Assembly (NCBI GenBank): GCA_016712885.1
Contig: JADJQF010000003.1
Span: 1-64,000, forward strand
Length of the DNA stretch: 64,000 nucleotides
Direction: 5' to 3'
From: Candidatus Flexicrinis proximus
GTDB lineage: Bacteria > Chloroflexota > Anaerolineae > Aggregatilineales > Phototrophicaceae
Program-made: the position numbers and the translations under genes
Notes under the pieces: model-generated
What the model was told of the DNA's origin: nothing
The model's database searches: none
What the model saw: the letters and a program-made list of their open reading frames with translations, nothing else
Shown: positions 1 to 9,269 of the stretch, piece after piece
Layout of the letters: the number at the start of each line of letters is the position of its first letter
Numbering within the stretch: position 1 is the stretch's first letter

Positions 1-174
<174 letters not shown>

Positions 175-219
175 GTCGTTTACCCAGGTTTCGTCAGCAG
201 AAGCAACCAGTCTACCACG

Positions 220-3200
220 CTAGAGATCATGCATGAGTGCGGTCTCAATTTCGTCTAATGTGACCGACATTGCACGGGTGCTGGAACGCTCAACTGCGCC
301 GACCGGCGCTTCGTCGCGCAGCATACTCAGCAGATCTCGCGTGAGTGACCTGAGCATATTGCTGGTTTGCGGGCGGTCCATCAGGAAGTGGACCCAGGCC
401 AGCGTACGCTCCCAGTCGCCGCGGACGGCGCGCACAATGGATCTGACGATGTACCCCCCGCCGAGCAGGTCTGCGTTGCCAATGGACTGCGCGATGCCGC
501 ACAACTGTTTGGCGGCTTCATCGGCTTCGCTCATCCGTCCGAGCAGCGCAAGCGAGACCGCCTGCGCAAGCCTCCCGTAGGCGATCAACCAGGTAACGTT
601 ATACTGCTGCCCGTAGTCGATGACTTCCAGGATCAGACTCAGTCCGGCGTCGTACTTTCCGGCCATCAGCATGTTGTAGGCCTGGCCAAACTTGCTGTGA
701 TTCGACAGGTAGAGGTCGGGATGTTCGGCAAGTATCAAATCAGATTCAGCAAAACAGGCTTCAGCCGCATCGAATTCGCGCAGGATGAAGAACATCTGTC
801 CGAGATTGATCAAAACGTCGACAATCTCGTACGGATTGCCGAGTGACCGCCTGATTGCCAGTGCTTCTTCGAGGATTACTTTGCAGTCCCGGGCATCACC
901 TATTGCTTCCAGGGCGATGGCTAACAGGACGAGCGAGTCAGCAGCGCCGCGTGGGTCGCTCAACTGGCGGTATAGCCGCAGCGCTTCCTCATGGTTTCGA
1001 TAAGAAGTGTCGAACTCGCTGACCTGGTAATCCACGCCGCCTAACCGGTTCAGCGCGGCAGCTTCCTCGCGCCGGTCGCCGATCTCACGCGAGAGCGCGA
1101 TGCTGCGCCGAAGATAGTCGCGTGCCGCCGCGAAGTCCCCGATGGCCAGTGCAGCATTTCCCAGGTGTACGAGGCTGGATGCAATACCGACTTTGTTGTG
1201 AGTCCGCTGGAACGTCTCATGCCCGCGTTCGAACCACTTCCGCGCATCTGCGAGGTGGGCAAGCGAATGCAGCGCTTCGCCCTTGATCAGGTAAGCGGTC
1301 CCCAAAGCGGAAGGCGGACCGCCCTTCTGGTCGATCCGTTCGATGATTTTGTCAATGTGGCTGATGGCGAGGGCATGCTCGCCGCTGTAGAGTTCTGCCC
1401 AGACCAGCGGAAACGAACTGGAGATCTCGGCGCGAAGCAGCCCCAATCGTTCAGCATCGGTCGCGCCGCGACTAGCCAGTTCCTTGGCGGTGCCATATTC
1501 ACCGGCTCGCATCGCGACCACCGCGCTCAGCCCCCGCGCGAGGCTGGCGTAAGCCGCGTAAGGTGTTCCGTCCAGCCCCCGAATGGCGGATTTCGCCAGC
1601 GCATCGGTCCGCTGGTTTTCGCCTGTCTTTACGGACACAGTCGCTTCAGAGAGATCGATGATGGCGCGCAGCAATTCGGTGGTGGTGACGGGAGCCATAC
1701 GAAAGCTGTTCATCATGCTGTATGCATCGTCGAAGCGGCAAGTCGTGCTGCAAAACAGTGACAGCCCGAGGGATAGTCTGATCGCTTCCGGCTCGCTTCC
1801 GTGCTGTACCGCCAGCATCAGGGCCGCCCGCAAATTCTCAAATTCGAGTTCGATCACGCGCTGCGCCTCAAGCTCCCGGCGCGTAACCTGACCCTCAAGC
1901 GCGTCGAGCTTGGCAAAGTAGGCCACATAGGCAGCTTCGGTGTCGAGGAGTATGGCGGGAAGCACAGCCAGCGCTGCCTGAGCGAATTGGGTGAGGAGGG
2001 GATGGATATCGTAGCGGCCGTTGTCTGGGTCACGCCGGATCAGTGACTTGGCCTGCAGGACGGAAAGCAGCCGCAGGGATGTCCCTGCTACCGCCTGAGC
2101 CGCCTCCCGCGTGAAGCCGCCGCGGAAGATGCTCAATCGTGCAAACGTCTCGCGTTGTTCTGGGCTGATCAGCGCCCACGAGTACTCAAAGACCGCGCGA
2201 ACACTCCGCTGGCGGGGAGGCAAGTCGCGCAGCTCACCTTCCAATAGATCGTAGTTGCGACTTAGCTCTGCGTCGATCTCCGCCGGCGTCAGCGAGTCGC
2301 ACCAGGCTGCGGCGAGGATTAGCGCCAGCGGGACGCCGTGGACCTTCCGGCTGATCGACGCGACCGATGCGAGGGTCGCGCTGTCCCATGTCAGCGCGGG
2401 ATTTACCCGGTTGGCAGCCTGCATGAATAACGCGACTGCACCGTGATTTTCGAACTCCTGCCGGATGTCGGTCACATCGATTCCGCCAAGGGAGACGACA
2501 AACTCCGAAGTCAGATTCAGACGCTCGCGGCTGGTTGCCAGAACACGGACGTCCGGCGCGCCTTCCAAAATCTGGCGCACGATTTCGGCACCATCGAGAA
2601 TGTGTTCAAAATTGTCCATCACGATCAGGACGGTTTTGGCATGCAGGCCATCAATGACCTGTTCAAGTGGGGAGCGACTGTCGGCGGTGAAGGGCTGGCC
2701 GACCGCATCTGCCAGTGCGCCGATGATCGCATCTGCGCCCGGCAGCGGCGCAAGGCTGACGAAGTAAACCCCATCGGGAAATGCCAGTTTGCCGTCAGGC
2801 AGGTGGCGGGCGGCCATGCGCGCAGCAACTTCCAGCGCCAGCCGGGTTTTGCCGATTCCACCCATGCCGACCAGCGTTACCAGACGCGAGGATGAAAGCG
2901 CAGTTTCGGCTGAATCGATCTCTCTTTCACGGCCAACGCAGACTGAGGTCTGCGCGGGCAGGTTGTTTGGGGCGATCGGTAGCCCAGGCGTTTCCGGCGG
3001 CGTACGCGGTGTCTCGGTGGGGGTGGATCGCACAGTGGGCGAGTCCTCGATGACGCTCCGCTCCGCGTCAGGCAAGCTGATGTCCTCCAACAAAGCGCCG
3101 ACGCGGCGAGCGCTTGAAATCCGCTGAGCGCGATCTTTGGTCAACAGCCGGTAGATCAGGTCGATCAACGCCGGAGGAGCATCGGGCCTGAGCTTCTCAA

Positions 3201-3906
3201 GATCATCCGGCGCTGAGGTCAGGATCCGTCCGATCATGCCGGAGGCCGACGTCGCAGCAAATGGGTGAGTGCCAGCCAGCATCTCGAACAGGACGACACC
3301 GAAGGCCCACAGGTCAGCTGCGGCATCGACAGGCTCGCCAGCCAGGGCTTCTGGGGGCATATAGGCAGGCGTTCCAAGCGCGTTGCCTTCACCGGTCGAG
3401 CCGATATCGGCGGTCGAAATCAGCCGCGCGACGCCGAAATCGGTCAGGCGTGGGGTGCCATCAGCGGCGATCAACACGTTGGCCGGCTTGAGATCGCGGT
3501 GAATGATCCTCAGATGATGCGCCCGCGCCAGCGCGTCGGTCAATTCGACGGCTATCGCCAGCGTTCGCGCGACCGTGAACCGGCCCTGTTCCGCGATCAA
3601 TCCGCGCAGATCGCCGTGTTCCATATACTCCATGACCAGGAAGTGCTGGTTGCCGGCCTGCACCGCGTCGAGCAATTTGACGATGTTCGGGTGATTTAGG
3701 CGGCGGAGTGTTTCGCCTTCTCGAATGAAGCGGGTCAGCAGCTCGGGTGACTCGATCAGGACATCCGGCCGGATGAGCTTAACGGCTACCGTCGTACCGG
3801 TGTGGAGATCACGGGCGCGATACACCGTACCCATGCCGCCGGAGCCAAGCTCGGACTCTGGCAGGTAGCGGTCGGCAACCAGTGAGGGAAGTGAACTATT
3901 CGCCAT
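220..3906 (-). CDS. Ser/Thr protein kinase fused to STAND-type ATPase and TPR-like repeats
   Basis: A large predicted cytoplasmic signalling protein of about 1228 residues. The N-terminal 270 residues are a Hanks-type kinase: glycine loop GSGGMGTVY, AVKLI lysine, HRDLKPANVL catalytic loop, DFGVAR and GTPAYMPPEAL. After a Pro/Thr-rich linker comes a STAND/NB-ARC-like ATPase with VGREREI, Walker A GMGGIGKTR, Walker B VLIVMDNFEHI and an ATSRERL sensor segment. The C-terminal third is helical with TPR-like motifs. Known relatives (AfsK/AfsR-like and PknK-like proteins) sense signals and control transcription, but no DNA-binding domain is seen here. An in-frame start exists at 4035; I chose the ATG at 3906 because the extension would run into the promoter region of the divergent reductase gene. 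Confidence 0.85.
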   Translation of the reverse strand: MANSSLPSLVADRYLPESELGSGGMGTVYRARDLHTGTTVAVKLIRPDVLIESPELLTRFIREGETLRRLNHPNIVKLLDAVQAGNQHFLVMEYMEHGDLRGLIAEQGRFTVARTLAIAVELTDALARAHHLRIIHRDLKPANVLIAADGTPRLTDFGVARLISTADIGSTGEGNALGTPAYMPPEALAGEPVDAAADLWAFGVVLFEMLAGTHPFAATSASGMIGRILTSAPDDLEKLRPDAPPALIDLIYRLLTKDRAQRISSARRVGALLEDISLPDAERSVIEDSPTVRSTPTETPRTPPETPGLPIAPNNLPAQTSVCVGREREIDSAETALSSSRLVTLVGMGGIGKTRLALEVAARMAARHLPDGKLAFPDGVYFVSLAPLPGADAIIGALADAVGQPFTADSRSPLEQVIDGLHAKTVLIVMDNFEHILDGAEIVRQILEGAPDVRVLATSRERLNLTSEFVVSLGGIDVTDIRQEFENHGAVALFMQAANRVNPALTWDSATLASVASISRKVHGVPLALILAAAWCDSLTPAEIDAELSRNYDLLEGELRDLPPRQRSVRAVFEYSWALISPEQRETFARLSIFRGGFTREAAQAVAGTSLRLLSVLQAKSLIRRDPDNGRYDIHPLLTQFAQAALAVLPAILLDTEAAYVAYFAKLDALEGQVTRRELEAQRVIELEFENLRAALMLAVQHGSEPEAIRLSLGLSLFCSTTCRFDDAYSMMNSFRMAPVTTTELLRAIIDLSEATVSVKTGENQRTDALAKSAIRGLDGTPYAAYASLARGLSAVVAMRAGEYGTAKELASRGATDAERLGLLRAEISSSFPLVWAELYSGEHALAISHIDKIIERIDQKGGPPSALGTAYLIKGEALHSLAHLADARKWFERGHETFQRTHNKVGIASSLVHLGNAALAIGDFAAARDYLRRSIALSREIGDRREEAAALNRLGGVDYQVSEFDTSYRNHEEALRLYRQLSDPRGAADSLVLLAIALEAIGDARDCKVILEEALAIRRSLGNPYEIVDVLINLGQMFFILREFDAAEACFAESDLILAEHPDLYLSNHSKFGQAYNMLMAGKYDAGLSLILEVIDYGQQYNVTWLIAYGRLAQAVSLALLGRMSEADEAAKQLCGIAQSIGNADLLGGGYIVRSIVRAVRGDWERTLAWVHFLMDRPQTSNMLRSLTRDLLSMLRDEAPVGAVERSSTRAMSVTLDEIETALMHDL

Positions 3907-4047
3907 AATTGTCTTCTCATTGATGGAGTTAATTGTAGCGCGGGATTGTCCTGTGGGTTTGTCTGGTTTTTGCAGGTTGTCTTGGAATACGGCGCCGGAG
4001 ATGCCATACTCGCGGTATCGTTCAAGAAGTTTCAAATGAGGCGACAG

Positions 4048-5061
4048 ATGCGTTACAAACTCTTGGGCCGTACCGGGTTGCGTGTTTCCGAGCTGTGCCT
4101 CGGCACGATGACTTTCGGCGAGGATTGGGGCTGGGGTGCCTCACGGGAGGTGAGCCGCCAGATCACCGAGGCGTTCCGTGCGGCCGGCGGTAACTTTATC
4201 GACACCTCCTGTAATTACACCAACGGCACCAGTGAGACGTTCGTGGGCGAATTCACCAAGGCCGAACGCGACTGGTGGGTGATCGCCACCAAGTTCACGC
4301 TGACCGAGGATCGCGCCAACCTGAACGCCGGCGGAAACCACAAGAAGAACATGCGGCGCAGCGTCGAAGCCAGCCTCAAACGCCTGCAGACTGACTACAT
4401 CGACCTCCTGTATCTGCACATGTGGGACTTTACGACCGCGCCGGAGGAAGTGCTGCGCGGCGTCGACGATCTGGTTCGGCAGGGGAAAGTGCTGCACTTC
4501 GCGTTCAGCGACACGCCGGCCTGGGTGATTTCCTATGCGGTCGCCAAGGCCGACGACTTCGGGCTGTCGCGTCCGGCGGCGATACAGGTGCCGTATTCCC
4601 TGACAGGAAGGGCGATCGAGCGGGAGATCGTGCCGATGGCCAGGTACCACGATATGGCGATTCTGCCGTGGGGGATTCTGGATGGCGGCACCCTGACCGG
4701 CAAGTACAGCGATCCTGGCAACACCGATCCCAAGCGCAGCGATTCGATCAGCGAGCGTGAGAAGGCCGCTGCCGATGTGGTCGTGGCGGTTGCCAGGGAC
4801 ATTGGCAAGTCGCCCGCGCAGGTGGCGCTGAATTGGGTGCGCCAACAGCACGCCTCGATGATTCCGATCCTCGGCTGCCGCAAGCTCGCGCACCTTGAAG
4901 ACAATCTCGGCTGCCTGGAGTTCGAACTGTCGGCGGCGCACCTCGAACAACTGGCGGCTGTTAGTGGATTCCGTCCGGAGTTTCCGATGGGCTTCCTCAA
5001 GAGCGAGATGGTCCTCAGCCTGTGTTTTGGCGACCAGGTGAGTCGGTTGGAGATGAAGTGA
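4048..5061 (+). CDS. Aldo/keto reductase family oxidoreductase
   Basis: A predicted NADPH-dependent (beta/alpha)8-barrel oxidoreductase of 337 residues. It opens MRYKLLGRTGLRVSELCLGT, typical of the Tas/YghZ-like AKR branch. The catalytic tetrad is visible as Asp (FIDTS), Tyr (CNYTNG), Lys (IATKFT) and His (LYLHMWD). The C-terminal cofactor region includes IPILGCRKLAHLEDNL. The substrate cannot be told from sequence. The ATG at 4048 has a GAGG ribosome-binding sequence just upstream; an ATG at 4036 is possible. It is transcribed divergently from the kinase gene across about 140 bp. Confidence 0.88.
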   Translation: MRYKLLGRTGLRVSELCLGTMTFGEDWGWGASREVSRQITEAFRAAGGNFIDTSCNYTNGTSETFVGEFTKAERDWWVIATKFTLTEDRANLNAGGNHKKNMRRSVEASLKRLQTDYIDLLYLHMWDFTTAPEEVLRGVDDLVRQGKVLHFAFSDTPAWVISYAVAKADDFGLSRPAAIQVPYSLTGRAIEREIVPMARYHDMAILPWGILDGGTLTGKYSDPGNTDPKRSDSISEREKAAADVVVAVARDIGKSPAQVALNWVRQQHASMIPILGCRKLAHLEDNLGCLEFELSAAHLEQLAAVSGFRPEFPMGFLKSEMVLSLCFGDQVSRLEMK

Positions 5062-5137
5062 CGGCCGCATTTGATGTTGGGCGGTGGTGACGATATTCTG
5101 TGGGGTCTGGTAAGACGGTCAGCAACGTGGAGGAAAG

Positions 5138-5593
5138 ATGGGGCGTTACTGGGCGGTCGGCTGCGTTAGTGTCTGGTACCGAGCCACTGGCGCAGCGATC
5201 ATTGTCGTGGCGATCGGGTTAAGCCTCCTATATCTACAACTGGCTCCATTGATCCTAGTTGTTGGAGTGGTCACAGCATTGACCTGGTTCTTTGCCGGGC
5301 AAATGCTGCTGCTGCTAATTCACATTGAGGCGAATACGCGAGGAACATACGAGTTGCTGCACAAGCGATTGGCGGCGCAGCAGCCTGTCCCCAAATCACC
5401 GCATGGTACGTGGGATGAAGACCGAGGCGCAGCAGACAGCGATCACAGGCCGCATCTGCACAGCCGTCAACTGAACCACGAGAGTCAGTCCGAAAGTGTG
5501 CGGCGATTTCGCGAAAAATCGATGCCTTCACGAAAATCCGTGGGTGGTGAAGATGAGGAGGTGGACCCCAGCGCGCCGCGTCCACGGCGCTGA
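5138..5593 (+). CDS. Hypothetical membrane protein with two N-terminal TM segments
   Basis: This 151-residue protein is not recognised. It has two hydrophobic helices in its first 75 residues (around AIIVVAIGLSLLYLQLAPLI and a second at LTWFFAGQMLLLLI). A long, charged, low-complexity tail rich in Ser, Arg and His follows. GGAGGAAAG immediately precedes the ATG at 5138 and supports the start. It is the last chromosomal gene before the integrated element, and a strong hairpin follows its stop codon. Confidence 0.6.
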   Translation: MGRYWAVGCVSVWYRATGAAIIVVAIGLSLLYLQLAPLILVVGVVTALTWFFAGQMLLLLIHIEANTRGTYELLHKRLAAQQPVPKSPHGTWDEDRGAADSDHRPHLHSRQLNHESQSESVRRFREKSMPSRKSVGGEDEEVDPSAPRPRR

Positions 5594-5604
5594 ACGCGAT
5601 CAAC

Positions 5605-5632
5605 AAAAAAGCCGCAGCATCTGCGGCTTTTT
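5605..5632 (-). terminator. Bidirectional hairpin terminator, original tRNA-Lys terminator
   Basis: Arms GCCGCAG (5611-5617) and CTGCGGC (5621-5627) enclose a 3-nt loop, with an A-run on the left and a T-run on the right, so it can act in both directions. On the minus strand it lies only about 10 nt beyond the displaced tRNA-Lys 3' end. It was therefore probably the terminator of that tRNA before the element inserted, and it also ends the small membrane-protein gene on the plus strand. Confidence 0.8.
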
Positions 5633-5636
5633 GACT

Positions 5637-5678
5637 TGCCCCCCGAGGGACTCGAACCCACAACCAATTGATTAAGAG
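5637..5678. repeat. attL: 42-bp direct repeat, displaced 3' half of tRNA-Lys
   Basis: These 42 bases are identical to 21161-21202, which is the 3' part of the intact tRNA-Lys gene from the discriminator base to the anticodon loop. The two copies differ immediately outside the repeat on both sides. Identity-block repeats at a tRNA 3' end, with a tyrosine recombinase 47 bp inward, are the classical signature of site-specific integration. The tRNA 5' half is missing here, so this is an attachment remnant and not a second tRNA. Confidence 0.95.
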
Positions 5679-5724
5679 AACTTTGCTGTATTCCGCGCTA
5701 ACGCCCCCCTACCCCCAGGACGCT

Positions 5725-6699
5725 TTAGCTTTTCCGGTCTTCGATCAGCCCCTTGAACGGGCTGTATTTGTCGTGTGACTCCATCACCTCAGCGGACGTG
5801 TGAAGGGTGTAACTCTTTAGGATCACTTCAGGCGAGTTGCCCAGCAAGCGGGATAGGGTAGCCACGTCGCCGCCGCGTTCCAGGTAGCCCCGTGCGAAGA
5901 ATTCACGCCACGCATGAGGGTGAACGTCTCCGGTCACACCAGCGGCGGCCGCACGTCGACGTAACATCTGGTACACGCCCCAGGTCGTGAGCGGTGTCTT
6001 TTTCTTCCCGATGAACAGCGAGTCATGGTCACACCGCGGCCGATGGTCTAGCCACTGGTGAATGAACAGCGCCGTGAAGGATGAGAACGGCACCTGCCGG
6101 ACGGTACCGCGCTTCTCATGCACAACGAGAGTCCCACGCTCAAGGTTGAGTGTCTTCAGGCGGATACTGCACAGGCCGCCGACTCTGACGCCTGTATCGG
6201 CCATGACCGCCATCAGCGCCCGGTCCCTGTATCCTTCGATATCGTCTTCGCAGGTGTCGAATATGCGTATGATGTCCGACTCGGCCACCGCTCGCGGCGC
6301 CCGTTTGCGCGGTGTGTTGTTTCGTATGCCCTTCATGGGTGTTCTGCTGATAAGTTCCTCGCGCTCACACCAGTTCCAGAAGCCGTTTAGCGCCCTGACC
6401 AACGCCGACACTGAGGCGTCAGACGGGCCGCCGCGCTTCTCGGGTTGCTGGGACGCGCCGACATAGCGAGCATCGCGGCGGCGGTACTCGACAATGAAGC
6501 GGCGGTTGTCCTCTACTGTGATGGTTGTCACCAGTTTATTCCCGTGAAGCGCGGTGTAATCCTTCAGGACTGAGACATACCAGCGGACGGTTGAGTCCGT
6601 CCGCTGATCGGCCTCCAATGCGAGCGCGAAGGCATTAAGCGCCTCCGAGAGATTCATCGCATCACTTATGCCCTTTATCAAACATCTGCCAACGGTCAC
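5725..6699 (-). CDS. Tyrosine recombinase (integrase)
   Basis: A phage-type integrase of 324 residues that would catalyse integration and excision at the tRNA-Lys site. The SAM-like N-terminal DNA-binding domain spans about residues 15-125. In the catalytic domain Arg172 sits in DTGVRVGG, the H-x-x-R motif is HAWR (262-265), the LLGNSPEVI segment follows, and the tyrosine nucleophile is Tyr297 in LKSYTLHT. The start at 6699 overlaps the upstream gene's stop as ATGA, suggesting translational coupling; an internal ATG at 6657 (MNLSEAL) is an alternative. Its 3' end lies 47 bp from attL, as is usual for tRNA-targeting elements. Confidence 0.92.
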   Translation of the reverse strand: MTVGRCLIKGISDAMNLSEALNAFALALEADQRTDSTVRWYVSVLKDYTALHGNKLVTTITVEDNRRFIVEYRRRDARYVGASQQPEKRGGPSDASVSALVRALNGFWNWCEREELISRTPMKGIRNNTPRKRAPRAVAESDIIRIFDTCEDDIEGYRDRALMAVMADTGVRVGGLCSIRLKTLNLERGTLVVHEKRGTVRQVPFSSFTALFIHQWLDHRPRCDHDSLFIGKKKTPLTTWGVYQMLRRRAAAAGVTGDVHPHAWREFFARGYLERGGDVATLSRLLGNSPEVILKSYTLHTSAEVMESHDKYSPFKGLIEDRKS

Positions 6700-7301
6700 G
6701 AATAGAGCGACAAGAAATAGAAAACGCCTCGTGTCGGTCGTGTGGCTTTACGTTGAAACGTAGTTGTAATTCCCTCGGCGAACTTGTTTGCTATTTTCCG
6801 CGCCCAAGACCCGTCAGCACTGACGACGTTTAGAAATCGGGCGGCCTGAAATTGGGCGCGCGGTGAACCACCTAGCAAATGGACGGGCCTATGCCCAAAC
6901 TCGTGATATGGCACGGTCGTTCCGCCAAAAGCCGTACGAACGCTATAGCCCAGCACAACCTGTCTTCCACCAATGACGCTCGGCAATAGGCCAATGACAC
7001 CGAACGCTTTAGGGATGATGATAACGGGTCCTGCACGGCGCGGCGGCGTCTCCGCCCATCCCAATACCTCGGCAAGCTGGTCACGGCGTTCGAGGTCAAG
7101 CACGGTCGCCCAGCGTGGCCGATTCTCACGCAATGCAGCTAAATACTGGGCGCGCACAGGATTATTCCAATCCTGATCAACAAAGTCAGGCGCGAAGTGC
7201 GCGGCGTTTGGAAGTTGCGCGCCATAGTGCCACCCCGCCTCTATCGCTATGGATGCCCATTCGGTGTCTCTTGCACTACAGTAGATTAGGTGAATCATCA
7301 C
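6696..7301 (-). CDS. Phage-type protein resembling TGT/DpdA-like (DUF6610-like) family
   Basis: A 201-residue protein. The pattern SARDTEW, AGWHYGAQLP, ATVLDLERRDQL, VIIIPKAFGV, VVLGYSV, RPVHLLGGSP and NVVSADGSW looks like consecutive strands of a small alpha/beta barrel. It recalls phage proteins I remember as DUF6610, and the LLGGSP and SADG blocks resemble equivalent positions in tRNA-guanine transglycosylases and the DNA-modifying DpdA enzymes. The relation is from memory and was not tested. If right, it could insert a deazaguanine base into the element's DNA, but no queuosine-precursor genes are nearby. It overlaps the integrase start (ATGA) and the upstream winged-helix gene by 4 bp. 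Confidence 0.45.
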   Translation of the reverse strand: MMIHLIYCSARDTEWASIAIEAGWHYGAQLPNAAHFAPDFVDQDWNNPVRAQYLAALRENRPRWATVLDLERRDQLAEVLGWAETPPRRAGPVIIIPKAFGVIGLLPSVIGGRQVVLGYSVRTAFGGTTVPYHEFGHRPVHLLGGSPRAQFQAARFLNVVSADGSWARKIANKFAEGITTTFQRKATRPTRGVFYFLSLYS

Positions 7302-7624
7302 CGACGCCTCTCAATCCAGTACACGAACTCGAGTACACCGCGCTTGTTGATCCGCCCTATCTCGGCAATGCGCCCCGCGTCGGACAGTTCGTTAATCATG
7401 CCGATCAGGTGAGGCGTCTTCGTGCGGTCAATGGCGCGTGCAATCGCGGCGCGGGTCAAGGGCTGATCGGCGGCCGTCACCGCCTCCACAATCAACCGCA
7501 ATGACTCTGCCCTGCTACGCTCTGGGCGCCCGTGCTGAAAGCGCCGTGACGGTATTGATACTGTCGCGTCGTGTAATCCAAACTCCCGACGCGCCGACTC
7601 TGTGCGAAGGTCAAGTGTTGCCAT
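7298..7624 (-). CDS. Small winged-helix DNA-binding protein
   Basis: A 108-residue protein whose second half reads as a winged helix: helix SLRLIVEAV, helix TRAAIARAIDRT, recognition-type helix PHLIGMINELSDAGRI, then a beta-wing around FVYWIERRR. The first 40 residues are basic and probably flexible. It is the first gene downstream of the iteron spacer at 7624-7850, so it may bind those repeats as a replication or copy-control factor or as an autoregulator. That role is inferred only from position. It overlaps the next gene by 4 bp. Confidence 0.6.
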   Translation of the reverse strand: MATLDLRTESARREFGLHDATVSIPSRRFQHGRPERSRAESLRLIVEAVTAADQPLTRAAIARAIDRTKTPHLIGMINELSDAGRIAEIGRINKRGVLEFVYWIERRR

Positions 7625-7850
7625 AGTGCCTACACTCCTACACGATTTACGTTGCCAAGCATGGGGGGGCGTTCTTCCCGTGAGACTGTCGAAAATTCGC
7701 AGAAGCTCAATAGTGCCTACACTGCCTACACGGGTTCTCTCTCAAATAGGGGAGAGAAAGTGCTGTCACTCTTTCTTTCAAGTGCTGTCACTAGTGCCTA
7801 CACAGTGGTTACACGATTCGTAGCAGCGTGTAGGCGTGACAGCACTTTTT
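7624..7850. repeat. Iteron-like direct and inverted repeats, candidate origin/operator
   Basis: The core AGTGCCTACAC occurs in direct orientation at 7625-7635, 7712-7722 and 7793-7803. Partial CCTACACG copies follow two of these, and an inverted copy (CGTGTAGGC) lies near 7827-7835. A second motif, AAGTGCTGTCACT, occurs directly near 7759-7770 and 7780-7791 and inverted as GTGACAGCACTT at 7836-7847. AT-rich sequence runs from 7845 to 7873. The spacer separates the helicase gene from the winged-helix gene. Iterons plus an AT-rich stretch beside primase and helicase genes suggest a replication origin; an operator is the alternative. Confidence 0.6.
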
Positions 7851-7873
7851 TTTCTTCCACGATATTTATTGCA

Positions 7874-9269
7874 TTACGCATCGACTTTGACCCGTCGCAA
7901 CTCGACACCGATCCATTGCGTGCCTGAGTTGGTGCGTTTGTCGGTGAACCCCAGGCGGCGCCAATCGTTGGCGACCTGATTCATGTTCTTTGGTCGGAAC
8001 CCTGACCGCTCACACCAGTCTTTATAAGCGGTGTAGAGTTCGCTCGCCTTGACCTTGTTGTTGTAGTGAACATCGCAGGAGTCATTAACGAAGGTCAGTT
8101 CGGTGTCGCTCTCCAATCTGAATTCAGCGAGCTTGTCTTCGGATTGTTTGACCGTCCGCCAGCCCCGGGCGTTGAGGTGGGCGTAGTGATGGATCAGCAG
8201 ATTGAAGATGCCCGACCGCTCGGCAATGATCTTTTGCAGGAGCTGGCCGTCACGCTCGGCGGCCGTGAAGGTGCGATTGAAGCGGATGAGCTTCAGACGG
8301 TTGAACAGGGCGCCGCTGCGGTCGCTGACGCGGGGCAGGTTATTCATGCCCCACCAAAACTTGCTGATCGGCCTGAAACTGATGCCCTTCTTACCTTTGA
8401 CATCGGTCCAAACCTCATCAGAGCCGCCTACGATGACTTTATAGATTTCCTCGTTGAGTTTCGTATCACTGCCGACTTCAGGGGAACGTGACGACTCGCT
8501 TGCCGATAATCTCAGCCAGCATGAAGGTCTTCTCACCCAACTGGTTAAGGTCCACTGAGGTTGCGAGACTGCCCATGATGGATCTGATCAGACTCAGCAG
8601 GGTAGACTTGCCAGAGTCGGGCACGCCGTAGAGCCAGAAGCTGGCCTTCAGGTCAGTTCGCGCCGTCAGGCTGTAGCCCAGCGCCTGAAGCACAAGCCCT
8701 ACCATGTCGTGGTCGGTGTCGGTGGTCCCTGGATGTACCAGCGACGAATGAAGAAACCGCGTGAAGTTCGGACAAATCGCCTTCGGGTCATAGTCGAAGT
8801 CGAGTTGATTCAACATCATCAGGTCACGGCGATGCTCAATGAGGCGGTCTTCTTCCAGGTCGTAGAGTCCGTTCTGGAGGTTGATGTAGCGTTCAGCTTC
8901 CTTCTGGGCGTCATTGATAAACCGATCAGGCATGTACACGTCAGGCCGCATCATCGAGAGCAAGCCCGTCACCTGACGGTTGTTCACTTTCACGCCGACA
9001 CTGCGATAGCCGCGCAGGAAGGCCCGGACACTCTGATACAGTTCGAACTCATGCCGCTGTTTCCAGGCGCCCGACTCGTACTCCTGCCACTCGCCGTAGA
9101 AAAAGGCGAAACGCGACTCCCAATGTTCGGCGAGGTATAAGGCGAGTTCGTCATCATCGGGCGTGAAGCGCCGATCAGACGGCGCGGCCGCTGGGAAGTT
9201 CAGTAACTTCTCTTCTGGTGAGGCGTCGGGAGTGCCATTCGCCCGACGCCCATTCGATTGACGGGCCAT
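7874..9269 (-). CDS. D5-type SF3 helicase/primase C-terminal protein, split by +1 frameshift at CCC-TGA
   Basis: A replication helicase in two overlapping frames. The first frame (9269-8478, 263 residues) contains a D5_N-like region and Walker A GVPDSGKSTL at about residue 215, and ends GKRVVTFP-stop. The second frame resumes with PEVGSDTKLNEEIYKVIVGG and the SF3 sensor region FWWGMNNLP, then a C-terminal winged-helix-like tail. Reading CCC TGA with a +1 slip to CCT GAA restores a continuous 464-residue protein. CCC-TGA is a known type of programmed +1 site, but homopolymer error or mutation is equally possible. The start overlaps the prim-pol stop as TAATG. Confidence 0.75.

Noticed and set aside
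5637..5678. A second tRNA-Lys gene
   Set aside because: Only the 3' half from anticodon loop to discriminator is present; it is the attL remnant.
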